Source: Clostridium punense (lineage in GTDB: Bacteria; Bacillota; Clostridia; Clostridiales; Clostridiaceae). From it: a stretch of DNA of 64,000 nucleotides. The stretch lies in assembly GCF_017874425.1 (NCBI RefSeq), contig NZ_JAGGLL010000012.1:1-64000 (forward strand), read 5' to 3'. Of the stretch, positions 9,183 to 17,356 are shown piece after piece. Each line of letters starts with the position of its first letter. The stretch's first letter is position 1. Position numbers and translations under genes: made by a program. A model generated the notes under the pieces. It worked only from the letters and a program-made list of their open reading frames with translations. It made no database searches and was not told where the DNA came from.

Positions 9183-10009
9183 TATGCTTCCCCTCCAATT
9201 TCACTTAACGCTTGTTCACATTGCTCTTTATTAGGAGTAGAACCATGCCAACCTGCTTCATTTTCCATGAAGGATACTCCCTTACCTTTTATTGTTTTAC
9301 AAACTATCATAGTTGGTTTATCTTTAACTTTTTTACCTTCTTCAATGGCATTTTTAATTTCTACTAAATCATGGCCATCTTCTAAGTAAATCACATTCCA
9401 ACCAAAAGCAACAAATTTGTCTGCAATTGGATTTGGATTCATTACCTCTTCTACATCTCCATCAATTTGAAGTCCATTGTAATCTACAAAAGCGGTTAAA
9501 TTATCTAACTTATAATGAGCTGCTGACATTGAAGCTTCCCAAACTTGCCCCTCCTCAAGTTCACCATCTCCAAGTAATACATATACTCTATAGTCCTTTT
9601 TATCTAGCTTTCCTGCAAGAGCCATTCCTACTGCTGCTGAAATTCCTTGTCCTAAGGAACCAGTAGACATATCTACCCCTGGTATGTAAGTCATATTAGG
9701 GTGACCTTGTAACATTGCCCCAATTTTTCTTAACCCCATTAACTCTTCCTTATTAAAATAGCCTTTTTCTGCAAGGACACTATATAACACTGGTGCAGCG
9801 TGTCCTTTTGAAAGCACAAATCTATCTCTATTTGGATCTTTTGGATTCTTTGGATCCACATTCATTTCATTAAAATATAAGGTAGTCATAATTTCTACCG
9901 CAGATAAGGAGCCACCTGGGTGTCCTGAACCTGATTCTGTTAACATCTTAATTATATCTTTTCTTATATTCCTAGTAATACCTTTTAATGACTCTAGTGA
10001 CTTTTCCAT
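9182..10009 (-). CDS. Transketolase, N-terminal subunit
   Basis: This is the pyrophosphate-binding half of the split transketolase (275 residues). The thiamine diphosphate motif GDGELEEGQVWEASMSAAHYKLDNL is clear, preceded by the conserved SGHPGGSLSAVEI and FVLSKGHAAPVLYS stretches with active-site His residues. The gene starts with ATG behind AGGAGG and overlaps the C-terminal subunit by one base. Two-gene transketolases are common in clostridia; here the pair forms its own operon between two repeat-bearing gaps. Confidence 0.95.
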   Translation of the reverse strand: MEKSLESLKGITRNIRKDIIKMLTESGSGHPGGSLSAVEIMTTLYFNEMNVDPKNPKDPNRDRFVLSKGHAAPVLYSVLAEKGYFNKEELMGLRKIGAMLQGHPNMTYIPGVDMSTGSLGQGISAAVGMALAGKLDKKDYRVYVLLGDGELEEGQVWEASMSAAHYKLDNLTAFVDYNGLQIDGDVEEVMNPNPIADKFVAFGWNVIYLEDGHDLVEIKNAIEEGKKVKDKPTMIVCKTIKGKGVSFMENEAGWHGSTPNKEQCEQALSEIGGEA

Positions 10010-10324
10010 AGTATACCTCCTAGATTTACTTCTATGTTTATTATAACAATTTTCTTCTTTTTAACAATAGCTAATTATAATTTATTCAACATTTTCTTAT
10101 TATAAAAGTATTTTTTATGTTACTCTAATAACAACCATCTCATTTCTATAAGAGAACTTTTCTATGAAAATTAAAGATTTATGATATCCTACTTAGCGCT
10201 ATTTTACATTTATGCTATATCTTTTCTATGGATAATGCTGTTTATTCCTTATAATTCCATAATATATTATTCCTAATGTTACATCAACTTGCAAAATCAT
10301 TTCTTTATCTCAAAGCTCTACTTT

Positions 10325-10484
10325 AGGCATTTGAAAATAAATAACAGGTCAAAGATGTGAAGGATATTTTGAGTTAGACCAGGAAACAGGTTCCGCAGAT
10401 AGTAGCGCTATCTAAGGGTTCTGTTGACGCAGTATAACTCAAAATAGACAAACATACTGACTTACTTATTTTTCGAAAATGCCT
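10325..10484 (+). repeat. Dispersed palindromic element, family 1 (full copy)
   Basis: A 160-nt element bounded by AGGCAT and ATGCCT inverted ends. The left end reads AGGCATTTGAAAATAAATAA and the right end is its imperfect complement (CTTATTTTTCGAAAATGCCT). Within, TATTTTGAGTTA pairs perfectly with TAACTCAAAATA, enclosing AACAGG...CTGTT and the stem AGATAG/CTATCT. It is almost identical to 59610-59769. It lies in the 617-nt gap between the transketolase start and the EndoA stop; the rest of that gap holds no gene. Confidence 0.9.
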
Positions 10485-10541
10485 TATTAGTTTTAACTAT
10501 TTTCTGCTTTTTCAATACTTAATAAATTTATAAAATTTAAA

Positions 10542-10567
10542 AGACTGCTAACAAAGGTTAACAGTCT
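10542..10567 (-). terminator. Terminator of the alr/EndoA operon
   Basis: AGACTG.TAAC and GTTA.CAGTCT form a stem with a 4-nt loop, followed on the minus strand by TTTTAAATTTTA. It sits about 60 nt past the EndoA stop codon. Confidence 0.75.
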
Positions 10568-10626
10568 CAGTTTGAACTAATCTAATTAATTTAAACTAAT
10601 AAATTAGTTTTATAAACTTTAATATA

Positions 10627-10992
10627 TTAATTTTTACTTTTAACTTTTAAGTCTAAACTGATCATCAATGCAACATCTACTTTTTCCATGTCCTCATCTG
10701 TCATGTGACCAATCTTTTCTTTAAGTCTTCTTTTATCTAGTGTTCTCACTTGTTCTAGCAAAACTACTGAATCTTTATTCAAACCATACTCCTCTGAAGA
10801 TATTTCAACATGAGTAGGGAGTTTCGCCTTATTTATCTGAGAAGTTATTGCTGCAACAATTACTGTAGGACTATATCTATTTCCAATATCATTTTGAATA
10901 ATGATTACTGGTCTAATCCCACCTTGTTCTGAGCCAACTACTGGACTCAGGTCAGCATAAAAAATATCTCCCCTCTTCACAACAGTTGTCAT
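10627..10992 (-). CDS. ndoA: Type II toxin EndoA (MazF family endoribonuclease)
   Basis: A 121-residue MazF/PemK-fold mRNA interferase, which cleaves single-stranded RNA at short specific sequences. Family signatures are [31 protein letters not shown] near the N-terminus and [16 protein letters not shown] in the middle, followed by [14 protein letters not shown]. It lies 15 nt after the antitoxin gene and downstream of alr, the same order as alr-ndoAI-ndoA in Bacillus subtilis, so the assignment is secure. GAGAGTGAATGCCTC lies just before the ATG. Confidence 0.95.
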   Translation of the reverse strand: MTTVVKRGDIFYADLSPVVGSEQGGIRPVIIIQNDIGNRYSPTVIVAAITSQINKAKLPTHVEISSEEYGLNKDSVVLLEQVRTLDKRRLKEKIGHMTDEDMEKVDVALMISLDLKVKSKN

Positions 10993-11007
10993 GAGGCATT
11001 CACTCTC

Positions 11008-11271
11008 CTAAAGCCTAGCTTCATATTCAATTAAATCATACATATCCCTTTCAAAACCAATTTCTGCACTTTCCAGGTTCAACTCTGCCATAGCTAAATA
11101 GCCATGCTTCATTTCTTCTAAAAAAGTGGAAGATTTTCTCTCTTCTATATATAGTATTAACCTATCATCAATAAATCTACTAATTTTTTTACTTTCTTTT
11201 TGAAAAGCTTCATTAAATTCTTGGCAAAAAGTCTTTGAAAGTTCTGCGACCAATTTCTTTGAATTAGACAT
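11008..11271 (-). CDS. EndoAI-like antitoxin (ribbon-helix-helix type)
   Basis: An 87-residue acidic-tailed protein immediately upstream of EndoA. Its N-terminal half (KKLVAELSKTFCQEF, then KISRFIDDRLILYIEER) fits a short strand plus two helices as in ribbon-helix-helix DNA-binding antitoxins. The C-terminal part (EEMKHGYLAMAELNLESAEIGFERD) matches the toxin-binding tail of EndoAI, for which I recall a similar RGYMEMAKINL pattern. The N-terminal strand is diverged from the usual form. It probably neutralises EndoA and represses its own operon. AGGAGG lies 12 nt before the ATG. Confidence 0.85.
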   Translation of the reverse strand: MSNSKKLVAELSKTFCQEFNEAFQKESKKISRFIDDRLILYIEERKSSTFLEEMKHGYLAMAELNLESAEIGFERDMYDLIEYEARL

Positions 11272-11418
11272 GGAAATTTAATACCTCCTGTTAACAATAA
11301 CAACTATATGTACAGATTAATTATAATTCAACAACTGTCATTATGTCAAAGAAATTAAATCATTTTTCTACTTTTTACAACATATTTTTTAATAAGCTTC
11401 CCTAAAATTAAGACTTAA

Positions 11419-12603
11419 TTATACATAATTCCTTACTTTCACAATTTTGCCACCCTTTTTGTAAACTCTTGGAACTCTTTTACTTACTGCACAAACTACT
11501 TCATAACTTATAGTTCCAAGTTGGTTAGCAATATCATCTGCGGTAATGACGTTGTTATACTCATCTTCTCCTATAAGTATAACCTCATCTCCAACTTTTA
11601 CACCTTCTATATCTGTAATATCTATCATGCATTGATCCATACAAATTCTGCCTACTACGGGAGCTAATTTCCCACCTACAATAACTTTAGCCTTCTCAAA
11701 CAATAATCTAGTAAATCCATCGGCATAACCAATTGGTAAGGTAGCAATTATACTTTCCCTTTTAGTTATAAAAGTTCTTCCATAACTAATATACTCGCCT
11801 TTTCCTAAGGTTTTTATGTGTACTATATTTGCTTTTATAGACATTACAGGGTTTACCTTAATCTTATCTTTCTGTACTTCTTGTGATGGATAATAACCAT
11901 ACAGTATTATTCCAGGTCTTACAGCATTATAGTGTACTGCTGGCAAATCAATTACTGCTGCACTATTGCTTAAATGTTTTATAGGAATGTTTATCCCAAG
12001 ATTTAGTAGCTTTTCATTAAACTCATTATATTTTTTGATTTGAAGCTGTGAATAGGTTTTATCAAAATCATCAGCACAAGAAAAATGAGTAAAAAGGCCA
12101 ACTATTTCTATATTAGGAAGTTTGCTTATATTAAATATTTCCTGAAGACTCTCTTCATTAGGCAAAAATCCTATTCGTCCCATTCCTGTATCCACAGCTA
12201 TATGGACTTTACCAATTTTATTTTCTGAAACTGCCACTTTTGATAATGCTTCAGCATCACTAAAAGTATATATAGTTTGCTCAATATCATACTGAAGTAT
12301 TCTTTCATGTAGAGTTGGAGGTGTAAATCCCAAAATCATTATAGGTACAGTAATTCCACTTTCTCTAAGTTCAATGGCTTCAGTTATTACAGCTACTCCA
12401 AATCTATTAGCACCATTTTCTAAAAGAACCGGAGCTATATCAACAGCCCCATGTCCATATCCATCTGCCTTTATTATAGCAATTATCTCTTCACTATTGG
12501 ACACTCTTTTAATTTCTCTCATATTATTAGCAAGCACATCTAAATCAACTTCTGCCCAAACAGGCCTTAAATCTTTAAACAACTTATTCACCCCACTAGT
12601 CAA
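11419..12603 (-). CDS. alr: Alanine racemase
   Basis: A PLP-dependent enzyme interconverting L- and D-alanine for peptidoglycan; in spore-formers it also adjusts alanine signals during germination. The PLP lysine is in IIAIIKADGYGHG (about residue 45), the catalytic Tyr region is ISYGRTF, and the C-terminal beta domain carries VGRICMDQCMIDIT. The start is uncertain: TTG at 12603 opens the frame, but GTG at 12591, or TTG at 12582 behind GGGGTG, fits the ribosome-site spacing better and would start at the conserved LRPVWAEVDL. It follows the GerS-like gene by 14 nt and precedes the toxin pair. Confidence 0.95.
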   Translation of the reverse strand: MTSGVNKLFKDLRPVWAEVDLDVLANNMREIKRVSNSEEIIAIIKADGYGHGAVDIAPVLLENGANRFGVAVITEAIELRESGITVPIMILGFTPPTLHERILQYDIEQTIYTFSDAEALSKVAVSENKIGKVHIAVDTGMGRIGFLPNEESLQEIFNISKLPNIEIVGLFTHFSCADDFDKTYSQLQIKKYNEFNEKLLNLGINIPIKHLSNSAAVIDLPAVHYNAVRPGIILYGYYPSQEVQKDKIKVNPVMSIKANIVHIKTLGKGEYISYGRTFITKRESIIATLPIGYADGFTRLLFEKAKVIVGGKLAPVVGRICMDQCMIDITDIEGVKVGDEVILIGEDEYNNVITADDIANQLGTISYEVVCAVSKRVPRVYKKGGKIVKVRNYV

Positions 12604-12617
12604 TTGGAGGAATTAAT

Positions 12618-13235
12618 TTATAACTCCTCATCATTAATTTTCTCAGTCCAATTAAAGTTGTCATAAGTGTATCTTACTCTCTCTTTTTCTTTTTCATCGT
12701 AAATCACTAGCTTCTTAGGTAAGTTGTCCTTTATACTTACATACATAATTCCTTTAAATAAGTTTCTGTTACTACCAGGAATTAAAATTTCTATAAGTAA
12801 GAAGTCTTCATCATTTATTGTTTCCTTCTTATAGCCTATATCTTCATTTGTATATATTAATCCTATGTATTCTCCAATAAATCCATACTTAAATACCTCA
12901 TCAAAACTCTTATCAAGCTTATAGTCTTTGCTATTCTCTTTATCTACTACAGTTATTTCATCACCTTTAAAAGTAAAGTTTCTTCCTCCATTGAGGTCTA
13001 ACTTGTAAGCTACATTTTTTTTATAAGTTTGATGACCAGTATAAACAAGAGTCTGCATGTCATTGACCACTTCAATAGTTACATCACTTCTGTATCCTGG
13101 CTTCTCTGCTAAAATGGTAATGATTTCTTCTGTGCTATGTGGTTTTGATAGCTTAGTTACACCCACCCCTATTAGTATGCATAGTAAAAAAGTTGTAACA
13201 ACTCCTAGTAATGTAAAAATAACCTTTCTTTTCAT
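12618..13235 (-). CDS. GerS-like (LolA-fold) membrane-anchored protein
   Basis: A 205-residue exported protein with one N-terminal hydrophobic segment (about 5-28) and an extracellular domain of alternating strands such as YRSDVTIEVVNDMQTLVYTGHQ and KGIMYVSIKDNLPKKLVIYD. This resembles LolA-like lipoprotein-sorting folds. No proper lipobox is visible (TFLLC is a poor match), so it is probably a signal anchor. In Clostridioides difficile, gerS, encoding a LolA-like lipoprotein needed for spore cortex breakdown, lies directly upstream of alr2; the same order and direction here is the main reason for this call. The start is supported by TTGGAGGG before the ATG. Germination function is inferred, not shown. 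Confidence 0.65.
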   Translation of the reverse strand: MKRKVIFTLLGVVTTFLLCILIGVGVTKLSKPHSTEEIITILAEKPGYRSDVTIEVVNDMQTLVYTGHQTYKKNVAYKLDLNGGRNFTFKGDEITVVDKENSKDYKLDKSFDEVFKYGFIGEYIGLIYTNEDIGYKKETINDEDFLLIEILIPGSNRNLFKGIMYVSIKDNLPKKLVIYDEKEKERVRYTYDNFNWTEKINDEEL

Positions 13236-13427
13236 AATTGCCCTCCAAGTAATTTATACACTACTATATTTATTATGGTAAATAACATACTATAACTAAG
13301 AATTTATATTGTAATATGAAATTGTGTAGTTATAATAGTTTATATTTTACTACTAAGTTTTATGTAACTGATTAAATATTTATCGGATCTTCTTTTAAGA
13401 ACTAATTTAGTTCTTGGATAAATTAGA

Positions 13428-14336
13428 TTAACTTTGCTTACTACTAATGATATCCTTCATTATAAAAGGTAATTCTTGTATTAAATGAGAGGCGCTAACA
13501 CAAAACATCTCTTCTGCAAGCTTGTCTCCACAGTAGCCATGGATATATGCTGCCAAGTAGGTTGCTTCAAGTGGCTCATATCCCTGTGCTATAAATGATG
13601 CAATAATACCCGTTAGAGTGTCTCCCATTCCTCCTGATGCCATAGCACTATTTCCAGTTGTATTTAAAAATACATATTCTCCATCTGTTATAATAGTCCT
13701 ATGTCCCTTCAGAAGTAGTATTACTCCATTTTCTTTAGCAAATTTCTTAGCCACCTTTACCTTATCTTCTTTTATTTCATCAATACTAATACCTGTAAGT
13801 CTTGCCATCTCACCATAATGGGGTGTAAGTATTATTTTATTGTTCTTACACTGTAAAAGTTCAAGTTTGTTTTGTAGTACATTTAATCCATCCGCATCTA
13901 TTACTATTGGACATTCACTTTTTAGTATTGTTTCGCTTAAAATGTTATAAGTTAATCTACTATTTCCCATGCCTGGACCAATAGCTATAACGTTGCTTTT
14001 AGCTATGAGATTATTAATTTTTTCAGTATCTTCATAACTCAATGTCATAGCTTCTGTAAGTTTTATACTCATAATATCTTGTAGTTCTTTTGGTGTACAA
14101 AGTGTTACTAACCCAGCTCCACTTTTTACTGCTGCTTCTGTTGTCAAATAAGCTGCACCTGCATATCCCTTTGAACCAGCAATAATGAAAACTCTTCCGT
14201 AATCACCTTTATACCCTTCTTCTACCCTTGGTTTTAATAATGACTTTACAATACCTTCATCTATAGTTATTTCTTTATTACTAAATAAGAAAGCTCCTAA
14301 TTTATTCTTCTTTAGTACATTCAAGGTTCTTTCCAT
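13428..14336 (-). CDS. nnrD: ADP/ATP-dependent NAD(P)H-hydrate dehydratase, stand-alone
   Basis: This enzyme repairs hydrated NADH and NADPH using a nucleotide. The 302-residue protein consists of just the ribokinase-fold dehydratase domain: KGDYGRVFIIAGSKGYAGAAYL, IGPGMGN, CPIVIDADGLNVL, ILTPHYGEMARL, and the catalytic NSAMASGGMGDTLTGIIASFIAQG near the C-terminus. Most bacterial homologues are about 500 residues with an N-terminal epimerase domain (NnrE, YjeF_N), which is missing here; about 45 residues precede the dehydratase core. GGAGGTGAATT before the ATG supports this start, which overlaps the end of acpS by 35 nt. Confidence 0.92.
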   Translation of the reverse strand: MERTLNVLKKNKLGAFLFSNKEITIDEGIVKSLLKPRVEEGYKGDYGRVFIIAGSKGYAGAAYLTTEAAVKSGAGLVTLCTPKELQDIMSIKLTEAMTLSYEDTEKINNLIAKSNVIAIGPGMGNSRLTYNILSETILKSECPIVIDADGLNVLQNKLELLQCKNNKIILTPHYGEMARLTGISIDEIKEDKVKVAKKFAKENGVILLLKGHRTIITDGEYVFLNTTGNSAMASGGMGDTLTGIIASFIAQGYEPLEATYLAAYIHGYCGDKLAEEMFCVSASHLIQELPFIMKDIISSKQS

Positions 14337-14712
14337 TGGAATTCACCTCCAAAACTGCATAAGCTATAGCATTATCCTCTCCGTGAGAAATGCTTAATTG
14401 TAAATTATAATCCCCTTGTTTTTTAGCAATTAAATTTGCCTTTCCTTTTAACACAACAATAGGCTTTCCTAGAGTAGTACTTTCAATTATAATATCCTTT
14501 AAACTAAAGCCTCTAAATCCTGTGCCTAAAGCTTTTGAAACCGCTTCTTTTGCTGCAAATCTTCCTGCTATATACTCTGGTCTTAGATTTCTTCCCTTAA
14601 GATATTGAATTTCTTCATAAGTAAAAACTCTTTGTAAAAAGCTTTCATTTTTCTCCAAAGCCGCTTTTATTCTTCTTATCTCAACTATGTCTACTCCAAC
14701 ACCTATTATCAC
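14302..14712 (-). CDS. acpS: Holo-[acyl-carrier-protein] synthase
   Basis: AcpS transfers phosphopantetheine from CoA to acyl carrier protein for fatty-acid synthesis. Signature motifs are GVGVDIVEIRRIK near the start, with the metal-binding Asp, and GRFAAKEAVSKALGTG in the middle; LQLSISHGEDNAIAYAVLE closes the fold. The start is placed at the GTG at 14712, directly behind GGGGGTGG, giving 136 residues; an ATG 30 nt upstream has no ribosome site. The C-terminus is about ten residues longer than usual and overlaps nnrD, so the two are coupled. The acpS-nnrD-(gerS)-alr order resembles the acpS-alr neighbourhood of bacilli. Confidence 0.94.
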   Translation of the reverse strand: MIIGVGVDIVEIRRIKAALEKNESFLQRVFTYEEIQYLKGRNLRPEYIAGRFAAKEAVSKALGTGFRGFSLKDIIIESTTLGKPIVVLKGKANLIAKKQGDYNLQLSISHGEDNAIAYAVLEVNSNGKNLECTKEE

Positions 14713-14755
14713 ATTTCCACCCCCTTTATCCCAAAGAACCATTTTATTTAGTTTA

Positions 14756-14794
14756 AGGCATCTGAAAATAAATAATATTTTTTTGAAGATGCCT
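14756..14794. repeat. Internally deleted family 1 element
   Basis: Only the two ends of the palindromic element remain (AGGCATCTGAAAATAAATAA joined to TTTTTTGAAGATGCCT), so it is now a simple hairpin. The flanks AGTTTA and AAACT extend the palindrome. It sits upstream of acpS in a 454-nt gene-free gap. Confidence 0.8.
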
Positions 14795-15062
14795 AAACTG
14801 TAACCAAACTAAATATCCCCATAAATTAATTACTAGGTTACTATGTATGAATAAAACCTCTAGTAAAATTTGGTTCTTTAAAATATCTTACCATAAAATC
14901 TAATTTTATTGTATAGCCTCACAAAATGAATTTTAATTTTATGCTATCTACCAACAAAATATTCTTATATTATTAATCCTTGAAATAAGGTTTAGGGATT
15001 TTACTAATTTATAAAAATAATAAAATATCTAGGAATATCTTAAACACTAAAACTTTCTGTTT

Positions 15063-15131
15063 AGGCCTTTGAAAATAAATAACAACTGAAGATAGATAAA
15101 CATACTGACTTATTTATTTTTGAAGGAACCT
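15063..15131 (+). repeat. Internally deleted family 1 element
   Basis: It carries the left end (AGGCCTTTGAAAATAAATAA) and the right end (AGATAAACATACTGACTTAT and the T-rich terminus) of the element, with the roughly 95-nt centre missing. It lies just downstream of the DUF6514 gene terminator. Confidence 0.8.
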
Positions 15132-15149
15132 TATAGCTTTATATAAAAA

Positions 15150-15168
15150 AAGGGAGTAAAACTCCCTT
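15150..15168 (-). terminator. Terminator of the DUF6514 gene
   Basis: An 8-bp stem AAGGGAGT/ACTCCCTT with a 3-nt loop is followed on the minus strand by seven T residues. It overlaps the stop codon of the gene by two bases. Confidence 0.85.
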
Positions 15169-15517
15169 AGCAATTGGCTATTACTTTAAGCTCTTCATCA
15201 AAATCACTTATATACTCATCAATGTATTCTCCAGCAATATCTATAAAATGAATTGGTGATACCATATTATCATTTAACAATTTTAATAAAGCTTTTACCT
15301 TATGTCTTTGAGGACTTATATATTTTTCATGATCGCTATGAATCGTTGTAGCTTCTCCATTAACCATCTCTTGTGTTTCTACCTCAATTCCATATGCCTG
15401 TACATTTCTCTGGTTACCATCAACTTCTATAAGAAAATCACTTTTAAGAAGTTTATATACGTATGTAAACTCTCTTCCTTCTTCTACTACCTTATTCATC
15501 AAAGTTTCAACTACCAC
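15167..15517 (-). CDS. DUF6514 family protein
   Basis: A 116-residue soluble acidic protein that I match by memory to the clostridial DUF6514 family: VYKLLKSDFLIEVDGNQRNVQAYGIEVE, then a C-terminal VKALLKLLNDNMVSPIHFIDIAGEYIDEY. Members have no known function. Translation probably starts at GTG (15517) behind AAGGGGG. It is flanked by its own terminator and, upstream, by a 580-nt gene-free region with unusual repeats, so it appears to be a single-gene unit. Confidence 0.75.
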   Translation of the reverse strand: MVVETLMNKVVEEGREFTYVYKLLKSDFLIEVDGNQRNVQAYGIEVETQEMVNGEATTIHSDHEKYISPQRHKVKALLKLLNDNMVSPIHFIDIAGEYIDEYISDFDEELKVIANC

Positions 15518-15576
15518 TTAGATAACCCCCTTGTTTTCACTAACTTTATGAATAAATTTTAACATTAAGAAAAAGA

Positions 15577-15635
15577 AAATTGTGTCACTTAATGGAGGTT
15601 TTTTTTAAATATTCTCCCTTAAAATTGACACAATT
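15577..15635 (-). terminator. Long hairpin, candidate terminator of an upstream RNA
   Basis: AATTGTGTC and GACACAATT form the outer stem, with TTAA/TTAA and GGAG/CTCC pairs within. On the minus strand it is followed by TTCTTTTTCTT, as in an intrinsic terminator. No convincing gene lies immediately upstream on that strand, which raises the possibility of a non-coding transcript over about 15640-15950. Confidence 0.55.
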
Positions 15636-15746
15636 ATCATAGAATTGATATACTAATGTACGAAACACAAGACCTTTTTCCTTACTTTTCCAATTGCTAG
15701 GTCATTATTGTTATTTTTATGTCGGAAACCTCTAAATTTGTCGTGG

Positions 15747-15857
15747 CTTTTTTGTAAAATAGTCACAACCTTTTTGTAGAAAATATACCTTTGATACTTC
15801 CACCTTTTTGTAAAATTCATAATTTTATCCAAACAGTCCTTAACCTTTTTGTAAAAA
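15747..15857 (-). repeat. Four-copy motif TTTTACAAAAAGG
   Basis: On the minus strand, TTTTACAAAAAGG or a one-base variant occurs at 15844-15857, 15803-15816, 15769-15782 and 15747-15760. Distances between copies are 41, 34 and 22 nt. These are not multiples of three, and in the only open frame here the copies are read in different frames. The repetition is therefore at the nucleic-acid level, not a protein repeat. Confidence 0.7.
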
Positions 15858-15901
15858 ACTTCAATTATAACGCATGAACTAATTTCACAAACCATTATGT
15901 A

Positions 15902-15908
15902 TGTCGAA
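15902..15908. promoter_or_regulatory. Possible Spo0A box
   Basis: TGTCGAA matches the core 0A box (TGNCGAA) bound by the sporulation regulator Spo0A. It lies upstream, on the minus strand, of the four-copy motif region. A 7-base match alone is weak evidence. Confidence 0.3.
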
Positions 15909-15970
15909 ATTTCATTAACAAATACATTAAATTAATCCAAATTACATAGTGGATAAGCTAAACTTTTAGG

Positions 15971-16080
15971 TATCATCTTTTATAGTTCCCATGATAGAAA
16001 TTTACCTTATCCATATCCAAGATGTCTTAGGAAGATCAAAGTAGGGTTCATGCATAAGTAAGTCCTAACTTTGATTCCCC
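15971..16080 (+). repeat. Degenerate dispersed repeat, family 2
   Basis: Resembles 56189-56315: TATCATCTTTTATA, then GTTCCCATGATAGAAATTTA, and further on GTAGGGTTCATGCATAAG and a CCCC end, aligned with matching landmarks in that copy. Identity is moderate and judged by eye. It lies downstream of the DUF4129 gene. Confidence 0.4.
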
Positions 16081-16096
16081 ATACATTTAAAATAGC

Positions 16097-17356
16097 CTAA
16101 AGTTGTGACTTTATATTTTGTACAGCTCTTTTTACAGTTTCTAAGTTTTCATCTTTTAGTTCTCCTCTTGAAAACTTAGCTTTATTATATATATCTGTCA
16201 TTTCATCCAGCTTATCTACATTATCTACTTTAATTTTGGTTACGTTTTTAAGCTGTGAAGCAGTCATGTAAGGTTTGAAAATTTCAACCTTTTCAGTAAC
16301 TTTTTCAAATTCACTGTAGCTATAAAGAATTTCTTCTCTAAGATTTCCTCTTTTTCTAAATATAGTTTTTTTAAGTTTTTGGAAGATACCTTCTTTGTTC
16401 TTTTTCTTATTGATAAGCTTTTCCTTGAACTCAACATAGCCTTCTTCCCTTTTTTCCACTTTAACTAAAGCTGAAAGGCTTCTCACAATTATTATTAAAA
16501 TAGCTGCCGCTAGGAAAATTTTTAGTAGTATTGCTACATATGCTATTGAAGCTTCATCTCTATACGTATCCTGCTGAAAAAGTAGTTCTGCTGGTATCTT
16601 AAGCTTATCAAATCCTTCAAATACAGATTTAGCCTTCATCGCTCTAATTGCAAATAGCTTACCTAAAAGCTCAGCTCCATATGCAATAGGATAACTAACA
16701 ATAGTAATAATAATGTTGAAAATTATGTTTAATACATAAGTTATTCCTCCATATATTGCTCTAGTTATAGTTGAAAACATCTTATAGGTATGCTCTTGAA
16801 ATATAATAACCATGAACCCTATAATTCCTAGATTTATATATTTAGAATGCTTACTTCTGATATTGTAGCTATATCTTAAACTTTCCCTTAAGTTTATAAC
16901 CACTAAAATCAGATACATAACCAGTACTCTAAACATTTTTTCTAGCAATGGAGACGAAAAAATAAGAATAAATAAAGCAACTCCCACCATAAGATAAGCT
17001 CCAGAAATCCACTTTTGCTTATACTCATAGTAATTTATTTGATTAGGTTCTTCCTTATAAACTGCAATTATTGAAGTTATAAAGAATAAATAATTTAATA
17101 CTGCTTTATAAAGATCATAATACATAACCCACAATATTACCGCTCCTATTATTATAGGAACAGAAAGGGTTATGTGTTTTTTATACTCTTTATCATACAA
17201 ATACTCCATTAAAAATACATTAAATAATGTGATTAAATAAAGATTAAAGGATACTTCATTAGCTAGAAATGTACAAGTTAACATTGTCCAAATAATATAT
17301 ATCATCAGCACATAGGTTGAAGAGTACAGAGTTTTTATTTGCCTATACCAACTCAT
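16097..17356 (-). CDS. Polytopic membrane protein with DUF4129-like C-terminus
   Basis: A 419-residue protein with about eight hydrophobic segments in residues 10-290, including one long span AAAILIIIVRSLSALV (about 278-293). A charged cytoplasmic tail follows, ending in helices around ILYSYSEFEKVTEKVEIFKPYMTASQLKN. That tail resembles the DUF4129 region at the C-terminus of many transglutaminase-like membrane proteins, but no transglutaminase Cys-His-Asp core is present. It overlaps the DUF58 gene end by one base, so it belongs to the MoxR-DUF58 operon. These operons are thought to act in envelope protein maturation; the precise role is unknown. Confidence 0.7.
   Translation of the reverse strand: MSWYRQIKTLYSSTYVLMIYIIWTMLTCTFLANEVSFNLYLITLFNVFLMEYLYDKEYKKHITLSVPIIIGAVILWVMYYDLYKAVLNYLFFITSIIAVYKEEPNQINYYEYKQKWISGAYLMVGVALFILIFSSPLLEKMFRVLVMYLILVVINLRESLRYSYNIRSKHSKYINLGIIGFMVIIFQEHTYKMFSTITRAIYGGITYVLNIIFNIIITIVSYPIAYGAELLGKLFAIRAMKAKSVFEGFDKLKIPAELLFQQDTYRDEASIAYVAILLKIFLAAAILIIIVRSLSALVKVEKREEGYVEFKEKLINKKKNKEGIFQKLKKTIFRKRGNLREEILYSYSEFEKVTEKVEIFKPYMTASQLKNVTKIKVDNVDKLDEMTDIYNKAKFSRGELKDENLETVKRAVQNIKSQL

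Noticed and set aside
15653-15895. An 80-residue minus-strand frame with FYKKV-like repeats
   Set aside because: There is no ribosome site, and the repeated DNA motif is read in different frames within it, so it is not a protein repeat.
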